Shown piece by piece: positions 31,427-39,559 of a stretch of 64,000 bases of DNA. This DNA comes from Parahaliea maris (lineage in GTDB: Bacteria > Pseudomonadota > Gammaproteobacteria > Pseudomonadales > Halieaceae). Under the pieces are notes generated by a model. That model was not told the origin of the DNA and did no database searches. It worked only from the letters and a program-made list of their open reading frames with translations. Location of the stretch: NCBI RefSeq assembly GCF_008064665.1, contig NZ_VRZA01000005.1, forward strand, positions 124,001 through 188,000, given 5' to 3'. Every line of letters begins with the position of its first letter. Within the stretch, counting starts at the first letter, position 1. The position numbers were made by a program, and so were the translations under genes.

Positions 31427-32341
31427 TCAATCCAGCTGTCCCGGAATGTGCGTTTCGTGATGCTGCAGGTACCAGTCGGCGATCTCTTCCCGCGTCGCCC
31501 ACCAGACTCCTGGCAGGGACTTGGCATGCTCGATGAACTCGCGCAGCGCGCGCACCCGGTACGCGCGCCCGGACACGTGGGGGTGGATACCCACGTTCAT
31601 GATGCGGGCCTGGGTTTCCCCTTCCCGGTACAGGGTATCCAGCTCCTCGATGAGGATGTCGCGATACTCGTCCGTGGTGTGATTGCGGCGGGTAATGATG
31701 GTGAAGTCATTCAGTTCATTGGAATACGGCACCGATACAATCGGTCCTTTTTCCGTGCGGATCATGAACGGCTGATCGTCGTTCATGATGTCGCAGTAGA
31801 ACTTGAAACCTTCCTCCGCCAGGATGGCCGGCGTATTGAGCGTACCACGCAGGGAAGATGACAACCAACCCTTTGGCTTGCGCCCGACATTCTCTTCGTA
31901 GGCGGCAATGGAGCGGGAGATGACCTCGCGCTCGCGGACCTCGTCGTGAGCAAAGTCGGTCAGCAATTCACCTTGCTCGTAGTTGTGGGCCAGCAGTTCC
32001 CAGCCGCGGTCCAGGCAGGCCTGCACCATGGCCTTGCGGCGCTCGAAGGTGACCGCGTTAGTGGTACAGCTGGCTTTCACGCCGAGCTCGTCGAACAGCT
32101 CGTACAGGCGCCAGATACCGACCCGCTGCCCGTACTCCCGCCAGGTAAAGTTAGGGTAGTCGGGGATGTTACCTGGAAGGGTATTCGGCAGAATCGCCGG
32201 CCCGCCTGCGTAGTAAGGCTGATCGTAATCCTTCACCAGGTCCCAGGTTTCCAGGTTGAAGGTGAGGATCAGTGCCACCCGTTTGTCATCCGGCCAGCGC
32301 AGCTGGCCGCGTTCGGGGAGCGGTACGTAATCGTACTGCAT
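31427..32341 (-). CDS. Polysaccharide-deacetylase (NodB-fold) family hydrolase, allantoinase-like
   Basis: A 304-residue NodB-fold protein of the cytoplasmic PuuE-like group: LTFNLETWD near the start, LLAHNYEQGEL with a metal His, and late GIHPHVSGRAYRV. Members with this layout (about 300 residues, no signal peptide) hydrolyse cyclic amides or acyl-amides, as in the metal-free allantoinase PuuE, rather than chitin. It follows the Asp/Glu-racemase-fold gene by 3 bases and ends a three-gene operon begun by an FAD monooxygenase. A ring-opening or amide-cleaving step on a nitrogen heterocycle is a reasonable inference. Confidence 0.82.
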   Translation of the reverse strand: MQYDYVPLPERGQLRWPDDKRVALILTFNLETWDLVKDYDQPYYAGGPAILPNTLPGNIPDYPNFTWREYGQRVGIWRLYELFDELGVKASCTTNAVTFERRKAMVQACLDRGWELLAHNYEQGELLTDFAHDEVREREVISRSIAAYEENVGRKPKGWLSSSLRGTLNTPAILAEEGFKFYCDIMNDDQPFMIRTEKGPIVSVPYSNELNDFTIITRRNHTTDEYRDILIEELDTLYREGETQARIMNVGIHPHVSGRAYRVRALREFIEHAKSLPGVWWATREEIADWYLQHHETHIPGQLD

Positions 32342-32344
32342 GAC

Positions 32345-33091
32345 TCAGTGCTCCTCGAGGAGGCGACCGAAGCCGGAGATTTTGTCCGGGATGCCGTAGG
32401 CGCGCAGGGCGTGCCAGTAAGTCGCGGTGTTGATGGCGATCACGGGCTTGCCAAGTTCCAGCTCCAGCTGAGCGGCCTGTTTGACCATGGACAGGTTGGT
32501 GCCCACCTGAATGATGGCTTCGACCTCGTCACCGTCGATTTCCGCTACCGCCTCGCGCACCATGGTCGGGGTGGTTTCGGCAATCGCGGTCCAGCTCGGG
32601 CGACGCAGCGGTTTGTCGCGGACGGTTTCGTAGCCGTGGTCGCTGAGGAAATTCGCTACTTCGGTGTTGGCCACCGGAAAGTAAGGCGACAGGAAAGACA
32701 CCTTCTTGATATTACCCAGGGCCTGCAGTGCAGCGACCACGGACTCGGAACCGGTCGAGATGCGGAGGCCGGAGACTTCCTCGATATTCTGCTTCCACTT
32801 GGCCGCACCTTCGGCGCCGCCATAGAAGGTCACAGCCGACATACCCATTACCAGGTAATCGGGTGCGCAGGTCAGCACGCCTTTCACCGCATCAACGGTG
32901 CAGCGATCAATCTCCAGTGTGCCCTGCATGAAGGACTCGTCGGAAATCGCCTGGGCGTTCTGGATAATGATCCGGCTGTAGTGGTTGGTCACACCTGCCG
33001 GACGCATATCGTCGAAGTCAGGCTGTACGATCGTGTTGGTTGAGGGGCCAAGTACGCCAAATTTGGCGCGGTAACCAAGTGCATCAGTCAT
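32345..33091 (-). CDS. Asp/Glu racemase superfamily protein (maleate isomerase/arylmalonate decarboxylase-like)
   Basis: A 248-residue protein with the MaiA/AMDase arrangement: GVLGPSTNTIVQPDF, then DYLVMGMSAVTFYGG, then EAIIQVGTNLSMV and PVIAINTATYWHALRAYGI. In maleate isomerase two cysteines act as acid/base, in 'CTS'- and 'CTN'-like motifs. Here the aligned positions are Met84 or a neighbour and Gly197, so both look replaced. The fold is clear but the chemistry must differ from cysteine-based isomerisation; another subfamily reaction is likely. AGGAGAG precedes the ATG. It lies between the monooxygenase and the NodB-fold hydrolase. Confidence 0.8.
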   Translation of the reverse strand: MTDALGYRAKFGVLGPSTNTIVQPDFDDMRPAGVTNHYSRIIIQNAQAISDESFMQGTLEIDRCTVDAVKGVLTCAPDYLVMGMSAVTFYGGAEGAAKWKQNIEEVSGLRISTGSESVVAALQALGNIKKVSFLSPYFPVANTEVANFLSDHGYETVRDKPLRRPSWTAIAETTPTMVREAVAEIDGDEVEAIIQVGTNLSMVKQAAQLELELGKPVIAINTATYWHALRAYGIPDKISGFGRLLEEH

Positions 33092-33102
33092 TTCACTCTC
33101 TC

Positions 33103-34296
33103 CTAATTGGCGGCCTGGGCTTCTTCCAGGCTAACGAACATGGCCTGTCGACGCAGGAATTCACGTCGGCGGACGGGGTCTTTCTGGATATCTTTCATTT
33201 CCTGCAGACGGAGGGCGTGGTTCTCCTCCGGGCTGTGCTCCAGCAGTTTCTTGTTCTGCATGGTCTGGGCCTGGATAAAGCGGTGGGTCACCGGGCGCCG
33301 CTCCGCGTCGTAGGCGGCAAACCGGGAATCGTCGTGACCATTATCAAGATTTTCCTTGATCTTGCTGCACAGGCTCCACGCGTCGTGGATACCGCTATTC
33401 ATCCCGAAGCCACCCAGCGGGTTGTTCAGGTGGCAGGCATCGCCGACCAGGCCCACGCGGCCATGGTCGAATTTGCTCGCCACGCGCTGATGCACGCGGT
33501 AGATGGTTCTGTGGCCTGTTTCCACGTCCTCGCGTCCGATGAGGTTGCGAAACACCTCATTCTTTTTCTCTTCGGAGACCAGCCATTCGTCGGGCTGGTC
33601 TTCTTTCGCCGGGACCAGGATGCGCCAGGCGCTGGGCACACGCAGCAGCACCAGCCATTCGCGCGGATCGGAGACATAGTTCACGTAGGCAAGGTTGGGG
33701 ATGTAGTCCTTCAGTTCTACCTTGGTGGACAGTGTCAGGAAACGTTCGGGATAAGTGAAGCCTTCAAAATCGACATTCAGCCACTTGCGGATAATGGAGT
33801 TACCCCCATCGGCAGCAACCAGGTACTTGGCGCGGACCTTCTCGATTGAGAAGGGGCCTTCCAGAGCCACCTCGACGCCCTCGTCATCCTGGGTGAAGTG
33901 GACGACCCGGTGACTGAAACGCACTTCCGCACGCGGGTGATTTTCCAGCTTCTTGGCCACCATGCTGGCGAGAACATACTGCTCGCACTGCAGGCGGAAC
34001 GGAAAACGGGTTTCATCGGCAAGCTCGGAGAGATCGAAGGAGACCACTTCGCCGCTTTCACGCTCCCGGTAGTGGTACTCCGGCGCTTTCAGGCCCTTTT
34101 CGATCAGCGTGTCCGCCATACCCAGTTCATCGAGCATCTCCAGGGTCGGCGGATGGAAGGTCGATGCACGCAAATCGATAGCGCAGTCATTGCCCGCCTC
34201 TACCAGCAGTACATCGATGCCCATACTGGCAAGGCGATAGGCGGCAACGGTGCCAACAGGACCAGCGCCCGCGACAATTACCTGGGGATTTTTCAT
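33103..34296 (-). CDS. FAD-dependent monooxygenase (PHBH/MhpA-like)
   Basis: A 397-residue group A flavoprotein monooxygenase: N-terminal GAGPVG (10-15), a mid-chain ADGGNSIIRKWL (second NADPH/FAD site), and C-terminal GLVGDACHLNNPLGGFGMNSGIHDAW. These enzymes hydroxylate phenolic or N-heteroaromatic rings with NAD(P)H and oxygen in the cytoplasm. It is the first gene of an operon with the racemase-fold and NodB-fold genes. A sequence element shared with the amine oxidase promoter lies about 67 bases upstream (34363-34374). Confidence 0.9.
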   Translation of the reverse strand: MKNPQVIVAGAGPVGTVAAYRLASMGIDVLLVEAGNDCAIDLRASTFHPPTLEMLDELGMADTLIEKGLKAPEYHYRERESGEVVSFDLSELADETRFPFRLQCEQYVLASMVAKKLENHPRAEVRFSHRVVHFTQDDEGVEVALEGPFSIEKVRAKYLVAADGGNSIIRKWLNVDFEGFTYPERFLTLSTKVELKDYIPNLAYVNYVSDPREWLVLLRVPSAWRILVPAKEDQPDEWLVSEEKKNEVFRNLIGREDVETGHRTIYRVHQRVASKFDHGRVGLVGDACHLNNPLGGFGMNSGIHDAWSLCSKIKENLDNGHDDSRFAAYDAERRPVTHRFIQAQTMQNKKLLEHSPEENHALRLQEMKDIQKDPVRRREFLRRQAMFVSLEEAQAAN

Positions 34297-34362
34297 AGCG
34301 ATTCAGCCCTTGCAACGGTGTGATGAAGAATGAGTTTAGAGAGAAGAGAGCAGCGTCGACCA

Positions 34363-34374
34363 TGACATTCGTCA
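34363..34374. promoter_or_regulatory. TGAC-ATTC-GTCA element upstream of the FAD monooxygenase
   Basis: An interrupted palindrome. On the minus strand the context reads TTGAC, two variable bases, ATGTCATGGT, and matches the site at 36586-36597 closely. It lies about 67 bases before the monooxygenase start. Confidence 0.5.
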
Positions 34375-34380
34375 ACTACG

Positions 34381-34411
34381 GGGAAAGGCGCCAGGCGGCA
34401 GCCCCTTTCCC
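34381..34411 (-). terminator. Hairpin after the cytochrome c gene
   Basis: An 8-base stem GGGAAAGG / CCTTTCCC with a GC-rich loop lies about 60 bases beyond the cytochrome c stop on the minus strand. There is no clear T run; a termination role is tentative. Confidence 0.4.
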
Positions 34412-34469
34412 GGTGGCGACAGGGGGAAGACAAGCCCCCGCCAGCCACGTCGCCGCCCGGGAATAACCT

Positions 34470-34871
34470 TCAGAGAGTCTTCAGGTAGGCGATCAGGGCC
34501 TTACGCATGTCCTCGCTGGCAACACCCGCGAAGCTCATGCTGCTGCCCGGCACGAGGTCGTAGGGGCGTTTCAGCCAGGCATCCAGCTTTTCCCCGTCCC
34601 AGGCAAAGTCCTGCTCCCGGAGCGCCGCCGAGTAGGAAAAGTCGTCAAGGGCGGCAACGGGACGCCCGTAAACACCCTTCAGGTGGGGGCCGATACGCAT
34701 GCCGCTGCTGTCGTCAATCGCGTGACAGGACTGGCAGAGCATAAAGAACTGTTTGCCTTTGGCAGCGAGTGCCGGATCATCCTCGGCCTGCGCCCAGGAA
34801 GCCGCACCGGCCAGGGACAGCGCCAGCAGGCCTACGCCGCCGAGCTTCCCGCGCATTGTTCTGATTCGCAT
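34470..34871 (-). CDS. Class I c-type cytochrome (1), partner of amine oxidase 1
   Basis: A 133-residue periplasmic cytochrome. Sec signal peptide (about 1-29, ending AQA), heme motif CQSCH (46-50), GPHLKGVYGR, and axial Met112 in SSMSFAGV: a mitochondrial-type mono-heme cytochrome c. It is the second gene after amine oxidase 1 (81 bases). GGAAG lies before the ATG. The pairing suggests it takes electrons from the exported flavoenzyme, as the cytochrome CycN does for nicotine oxidoreductase NicA2; that role here is inference from linkage. Confidence 0.92.
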   Translation of the reverse strand: MRIRTMRGKLGGVGLLALSLAGAASWAQAEDDPALAAKGKQFFMLCQSCHAIDDSSGMRIGPHLKGVYGRPVAALDDFSYSAALREQDFAWDGEKLDAWLKRPYDLVPGSSMSFAGVASEDMRKALIAYLKTL

Positions 34872-34952
34872 ATGTTCACTTCCTCTGATATTCGATAATC
34901 ATGACCAAACCGATCCGGGCGGCGGAAATACCAGGCCTCCCCACCGCCCGCA

Positions 34953-36425
34953 TTACGCCCTGCCGATGATTTCAAACGCCGCGCGCTCACCACTCTCCAG
35001 CGCCGACTCCATACCAAAGTCGCTGCGACGGGTATGCTCTCCGGCAAAATGCAGGCGCTCGTGAGGCACGATCATTTCCCGAGCGAAAGCGTTGATCTGC
35101 CCCGGCTTGAACATGTGGCGACAACCCCGGATAAACGTGTTGTTGCTCCACCCGTACATGTCCAGGAAGCGCAGCTTGCCCTTGGTAGACGGGCGGATAC
35201 GTGCAATTTCCGACTCCATCAGGGCCAGAGCCTGGTCCTTGGGGAACTGGTCGATGCGGGATGCCGCGGGCTCGGTAAACACCACCATGAAGCGATGCTT
35301 GTCCTCGTCGGGGCGTTTCTCCAGGGCCCACAGCATATGGATGGTGCCGTCAGTGAAGAAGGACGGTTCGAAACCGTCCTGCTCCCAGTAGGGCTCTTCG
35401 ATAAAGCCGAAGGCCCGGGTGGTACCGGCGTAGCCGATCTTGTGCACGGCATCCGCCTGCGGCCCCTGCAGCAGGGGGTAAATGGAGACATTGCGCAGGA
35501 CGGAGAACGGCAACGCGGAAATAACGAAATCCGCGGTGTAGCGACTGCCATCGACACAACGCACTTCAGCACGATCGCCCGACATGTCGATCGCTCGCAC
35601 CATCTTGCCGGTTTGCACACTGTCGCCCAATGCCGCGGCCATTGCTTCCGGCATGCGGGAACAGCCACCCTCAATATTGTTGATCCGGGCCAGGGATTCA
35701 CCCTCAAGCTTGCGATTGGCAAAGCCGTAGGGACGGTCAATTTCCTCGACCTCCTGGTTACCGAATCGAGCGTCGAACAGGCCCCGTGTTTTTTCCTGCA
35801 TCAGCCCCAGGGCCGATGAGCCATAGAGATCATTGCCAATGCCGGCCAGTCGAATGGCCGCCGGGGACACGTTGTTGCGCTGCATCAGTTCCAGTATCGA
35901 GACGTCGTAATCAGCAAATTTCGGGTTCAGCCAGTCATCGAGATTCTGCAGCGGGTTGAACTTTGACAGCAGTTGGCTGCCCACCAGTGCCGGCTGCATT
36001 TTTCGCTCATCACCCACCATCCGGTTGAGTGGAGAATCCGCCCACTGATCGGAACGAACCCAGTTCTGCTCCAGGTAACTGGACATAGGCATCAGGTTGC
36101 GGTGTTCCGGAATCAGTTTCAGGTCGAGTCGGGAACACAGGTTAATGACGCGGGCATAGGTACGCCCGATCTGGCTGGCGCCGAATTCCGGCCGGGTTTC
36201 CACGCCGTCTCTGGTGTATACCCGCCCGCCGATTCGCTGGGAAGCCTCCAACACCGTCACGTCGAGCCCGGCATCGGCCAGCAGCAGGGCGCTGTACAGG
36301 CCCGAGAGCCCGCCGCCCACCACTATGACCGAAGACCGTTCCGCTGCCTTCAGCAGCGGCGCCCCCAGGGTGGATAACAGCGGCACCGCAGCAGCACCTT
36401 TGATCAAGTTTCTTCTGGTTACCAT
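34953..36425 (-). CDS. Flavin amine oxidase (1), Tat-exported
   Basis: A 490-residue FAD amine-oxidase-family protein. A Tat signal begins TRRNLIKGAAAVPLL. FAD motif VVVGGGLSGLYSA (from about 35) with E-A-S-Q-R-I-G-G-R-V-Y-T, and a C-terminal FAD site LHFAGEHT followed by FGMESALESGERAAFEI. The aromatic-cage residues of monoamine oxidases are not seen at the usual place in the C-terminal motif, so the substrate may not be a simple monoamine. It should act on a C-N bond in the periplasm, probably as a dehydrogenase with the adjacent cytochrome c. The paralogue is at 51489-52952. Confidence 0.9.
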   Translation of the reverse strand: MVTRRNLIKGAAAVPLLSTLGAPLLKAAERSSVIVVGGGLSGLYSALLLADAGLDVTVLEASQRIGGRVYTRDGVETRPEFGASQIGRTYARVINLCSRLDLKLIPEHRNLMPMSSYLEQNWVRSDQWADSPLNRMVGDERKMQPALVGSQLLSKFNPLQNLDDWLNPKFADYDVSILELMQRNNVSPAAIRLAGIGNDLYGSSALGLMQEKTRGLFDARFGNQEVEEIDRPYGFANRKLEGESLARINNIEGGCSRMPEAMAAALGDSVQTGKMVRAIDMSGDRAEVRCVDGSRYTADFVISALPFSVLRNVSIYPLLQGPQADAVHKIGYAGTTRAFGFIEEPYWEQDGFEPSFFTDGTIHMLWALEKRPDEDKHRFMVVFTEPAASRIDQFPKDQALALMESEIARIRPSTKGKLRFLDMYGWSNNTFIRGCRHMFKPGQINAFAREMIVPHERLHFAGEHTRRSDFGMESALESGERAAFEIIGRA

Positions 36426-36585
36426 GATGTTGCCCTCAGTGTTTACGCCAGCAAGCCGCTACCCCGGCAGAGTGCCCGGGAGTGCGGCGACAGTTTCGCG
36501 TTAGCCCCGCCAGAGACATTGCAATCTGCGGCGGCCCTGCAAAAACGCCACAGAGAGTGTAGGAGGACAAAATCCGCATCAACCA

Positions 36586-36597
36586 TGACATATGTCA
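36586..36597. promoter_or_regulatory. TGACATATGTCA palindrome upstream of amine oxidase 1
   Basis: A perfect 12-base palindrome about 160 bases before the amine oxidase start. On the minus strand it begins TTGACATATGTCATGGT, shared with the monooxygenase site at 34363-34374. TTGACA may also act as a -35 box. Confidence 0.55.
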
Positions 36598-36642
36598 AGT
36601 GCCGCCAGGGGCGGGCCACCTTCACCCTACCATAGCTTATTG

Positions 36643-36658
36643 ACATATTGTTATATGT
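36643..36658. promoter_or_regulatory. ACATAT-TGTT-ATATGT palindrome in divergent spacer
   Basis: An inverted repeat with 6-base arms in the 458-base spacer between amine oxidase 1 (minus) and the first DUF1838 gene (plus). The remainder of 36426-36883 holds no gene that I can support. Confidence 0.5.
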
Positions 36659-36883
36659 ATGACTTTACTTGGCATTGTTCTCTCTCTATATTGATTCTCA
36701 GAGCGATCACGACTTGCCTTCCCGCATATCGACCGGGCACTGGTCTTTGGGGGGGTATGCGAGCGGCGAACAGAAAGCGGCTCACAAGGAGGCCCGAGAG
36801 GCCAGAACCTGAAGGGGCCCGTGGCAATCGCAACAGTACTGTTACCACCATTACCCAACCACACTAACGAGGGGATCAGGAGT

Positions 36884-37717
36884 ATGACAGTCGAAATCAA
36901 GCGCCGCACACTACTAGCCGGCCTGGGGGCACTGGGGATCGGCGGAATCACCAATGCCAGGGCATCGATCGACATGCTCGGATCTACCTGGCTGCCCTGG
37001 GGGGAGACCGCCCCCTGGCGCAACCTTCTGCGCATGCAAATGAGCACTGCAGCCGAAGATATCCTCTGGTGGTATACCGGTCGTATTTACGCCCAGATTG
37101 GCGACTCCGCCCCGCTACACCTGTTCAATCTCGAAGGGACAGAAAGTTACTACGTGCGGGAACGGGACGACGGCTCGTTCTCTGTCAGCTCGCGCACGCT
37201 GACCTTCTTCCGCGACAAGGACACCGGAGAAATGATCCGGGAGTACCAGAATCCGTTCACGGGGAAAGTGAACAAGGTACACGCCAACCAGCTCGGCGGA
37301 CAGGACAGCAACATCTTCTCCGAAGACGGCTGGCGCTTCGTGTCACCCAAGCGGCCGGATACCAAGCCCGAGCCCTGGCTGATTGAATGGCACCGCAGCG
37401 GCAACCTCGCCTGGATGTCATCCAACCGCTTCTCCAAGCACCCGCCCCAGCCACTGATGGAGTCGATGACGGTCTTTTGCCCACTGGACCAGCTGCTCGA
37501 CCCTGACATCAGCAGCCTCCCATCCCACTTCACATCGACCTACCTGTCTCCGTGGCAGGGGTGGATGGACATGGGGGAACGAGAAGGGCACCTCGTCTGG
37601 CACTCCTCTGGCAGAAAGCTGGCCTCGCTCGACGAAATCCCCCAGGAGTATCAACAGCGACTCAAGGATGATTACAAAGGCGCGATCCTGACCGCTGGCC
37701 CTGACACCTGGAGCTGA
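36884..37717 (+). CDS. DUF1838 family protein (A), Tat-exported
   Basis: A 277-residue protein. The Tat signal KRRTLLAGLGALGIGGI is followed by a DUF1838 domain: ILWWYTGRIYAQIGD, then RTLTFFRDKDTGEMIREY and NPFTGKVNKV, the 'D-x-x-T-G ... N-P-x-T-G' pattern of the family. The family's biochemical role is unknown. The frame extends upstream, but the ATG at 36884 is next to AGGAG and starts the signal. The second DUF1838 gene follows after 4 bases. It is divergent from amine oxidase 1, a link repeated in the second cluster, where a DUF1838 gene directly precedes amine oxidase 2. Confidence 0.88.
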   Translation: MTVEIKRRTLLAGLGALGIGGITNARASIDMLGSTWLPWGETAPWRNLLRMQMSTAAEDILWWYTGRIYAQIGDSAPLHLFNLEGTESYYVRERDDGSFSVSSRTLTFFRDKDTGEMIREYQNPFTGKVNKVHANQLGGQDSNIFSEDGWRFVSPKRPDTKPEPWLIEWHRSGNLAWMSSNRFSKHPPQPLMESMTVFCPLDQLLDPDISSLPSHFTSTYLSPWQGWMDMGEREGHLVWHSSGRKLASLDEIPQEYQQRLKDDYKGAILTAGPDTWS

Positions 37718-37721
37718 CCGC

Positions 37722-38513
37722 GTGGCGAGTCGACGCGATCTATTGAAGGGGATGGCGGGTGCAGCGGCAATGGCCACCGGCGGCGTTGCGCTGGCTGCCC
37801 CGCCCGCCCTGCGGGAGTCGCAGCTCGACGTGCCGGAAGACAACCTGCGAGCCTACATAAAGCTGCGTGGAGACCTGGAACCGGTTCCGGTTTACGAGCT
37901 GATCCGCGGACAGGTCATGGGACTCGTGCGCGGTGAAAAGCCACGCGAACTGTTCAAGACCATGGGAGCGCAGAGAACGGTTTATCGACGCGTTTCAGCG
38001 CTCGAGTATCAGGCCGATTCACGTTACATCGGCCTGTTGCTCGACTGGTCTACCGAGCAGTTGCTGACAAGCTGGAAAAACCCCTACAACAACCGGGACT
38101 GCAAGGTACCCGCCACCCACTACGACACCACGTTCAGGCTGTTTTCCGACGCAAGCGCGATGGCGAACAGCAGCGCAGAGCCGTCTCGTGGTTGTCGCCC
38201 GTGGCACCTTGTAGACGGGGTGCTGCATATGCACGAGCAGGCCATGTCGCCCGGCCCGGCAGCCAAACTACCGGACGCCGACCTTATGACCTTTACCGGT
38301 GACTGGCGGGAAATGATCGACCCGAACATAACCCGGGCCCGCTCACGCCTCAATTTTACGGCGATCGAGAACTGGCGCGACTGGATGCATATGGAGCAGG
38401 AGGGATCACTCTGGTGGCATGTTTCAGGCGTCAAGCTGAGCAGTCCCGGCGCTTTCCCCGCCGCACTTGTCCCGCTCATACTCGATCAGGAACCTGACTT
38501 TTTTAAGGGGTAA
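37722..38513 (+). CDS. DUF1838 family protein (B), Tat-exported
   Basis: A 263-residue protein starting at GTG 37722 with a Tat signal SRRDLLKGMAGAAAMATGG. The DUF1838 domain is recognisable from YRRVSALEYQADSRYIG, SWKNPYNNRDCKVPATHYD and HEQAMSP. It is more divergent than copy A; 'NPYNNRDC' replaces the usual 'NPxTGE'. It is 4 bases after copy A and 2 bases before the alpha/beta hydrolase, a tight three-gene operon. A heterodimer with copy A is possible (inference). Confidence 0.8.
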   Translation: MASRRDLLKGMAGAAAMATGGVALAAPPALRESQLDVPEDNLRAYIKLRGDLEPVPVYELIRGQVMGLVRGEKPRELFKTMGAQRTVYRRVSALEYQADSRYIGLLLDWSTEQLLTSWKNPYNNRDCKVPATHYDTTFRLFSDASAMANSSAEPSRGCRPWHLVDGVLHMHEQAMSPGPAAKLPDADLMTFTGDWREMIDPNITRARSRLNFTAIENWRDWMHMEQEGSLWWHVSGVKLSSPGAFPAALVPLILDQEPDFFKG

Positions 38514-38515
38514 TC

Positions 38516-39427
38516 ATGCAGAAGTACCTGGCTCTACTGTTCCTCTCCCTGGCGACCTCGGTCGCGCTGGCTGCTGACTGGCAGTACACGACGGTTCCGG
38601 GGGGTGGCGGCGTTCCCCTGAATGTTGTCACCGTTGGCGATCCAAAGAATCCACCCATACTGCTCGTGCACGGCATTGGCCAGAGTCACTACAGCTTCAA
38701 GAAGCAATTTGACTCAGCCCTTGCCGATGACTTTTACCTGGTAGCCTTTGACCTGCGGGGCCACGGTGGCTCGGGCAAACCCTGGACACCTGAAGCCTAC
38801 CAGGAATCGGAGACCTGGGCCCAGGATGTCGACGCCGTCATGAAGGCAACAGGGATTGATCATCCGCTGATGCTCGCCTGGTCCTACGGCACCGCCGTCG
38901 CAATGGACTATATTCGCCAGCGGGGTGACGGAGCATTGGCGGGGCTGATTCTGACCGGAGGTACCGGGGGGCTGCTGCCATTTCAGCAACCCCAGGCAGA
39001 CGCCGAAAAAATCGCAGAATATGCACGGCTGCGAACCCTGCAAGTGAGCCATAATCCGGCCGACAATTACGAGGCAAGCGATGCCCTGGTGGACTGGCTG
39101 ACCGAGTCGAAAATTCCCCAGAGCGACCGCAAGGTTTTCCAGGGGGTCGGCCTGATGCTGCCCGTCTACGCCAGAAAGGCCATGACCAGTCGCTCTCTCA
39201 GTAACGTGGATCTGGTCGACCAGATCAGCGTTCCAGCCAGGCTTATGCTGGGCGCGAAGGATACGTCGGCACAGGTCGACCAGGCCAAAACACTGGCGGC
39301 GAACAAATCCAATTTTGCACTGTCGATCTTCGAGGATGCCGGACACACCGCATTCTACGAAGACCCTGACCGCTTCAATGCGGAACTCAGGGCGTTTGCA
39401 CAGCAGTGTTTCAGCGAGGGTAATTGA
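38516..39427 (+). CDS. Secreted alpha/beta hydrolase
   Basis: A 303-residue protein with a Sec signal peptide (1-19, ALA). Oxyanion motif HGIGQ (52-56), nucleophile elbow AWSYG (Ser123), acid Asp249 (MLGAKDT) and His277 (EDAGHTAFYE) make a complete triad. It is expected to be a periplasmic esterase or C-C/C-N hydrolase. It is the third gene of the DUF1838 A/B operon, and a stem-loop follows at 39471-39499. Confidence 0.9.
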   Translation: MQKYLALLFLSLATSVALAADWQYTTVPGGGGVPLNVVTVGDPKNPPILLVHGIGQSHYSFKKQFDSALADDFYLVAFDLRGHGGSGKPWTPEAYQESETWAQDVDAVMKATGIDHPLMLAWSYGTAVAMDYIRQRGDGALAGLILTGGTGGLLPFQQPQADAEKIAEYARLRTLQVSHNPADNYEASDALVDWLTESKIPQSDRKVFQGVGLMLPVYARKAMTSRSLSNVDLVDQISVPARLMLGAKDTSAQVDQAKTLAANKSNFALSIFEDAGHTAFYEDPDRFNAELRAFAQQCFSEGN

Positions 39428-39470
39428 TCGGCCCCCGCACAGACCTCCCCGGTCGGGCACGCAAATGCCT

Positions 39471-39499
39471 CCTCAACCCGCATCAACGTCGGGTTGAGG
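39471..39499 (+). terminator. Hairpin after the alpha/beta hydrolase
   Basis: A perfect 10-base stem CCTCAACCCG / CGGGTTGAGG with a 9-base loop, 44 bases after the stop. There is no T run, so factor-independent termination is uncertain. Confidence 0.55.
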
Positions 39500-39559
39500 C
39501 GAGGTGTCGCGTGACGGTCAATCAGAGGATCGTTTGTTAGCGCAGCTAAGGCGGACTAC

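Noticed and set aside
31946-33043. Plus-strand open frame of 365 codons
   Set aside because: It is antisense of the NodB-fold and racemase-fold genes, which have clear families and ribosome sites.
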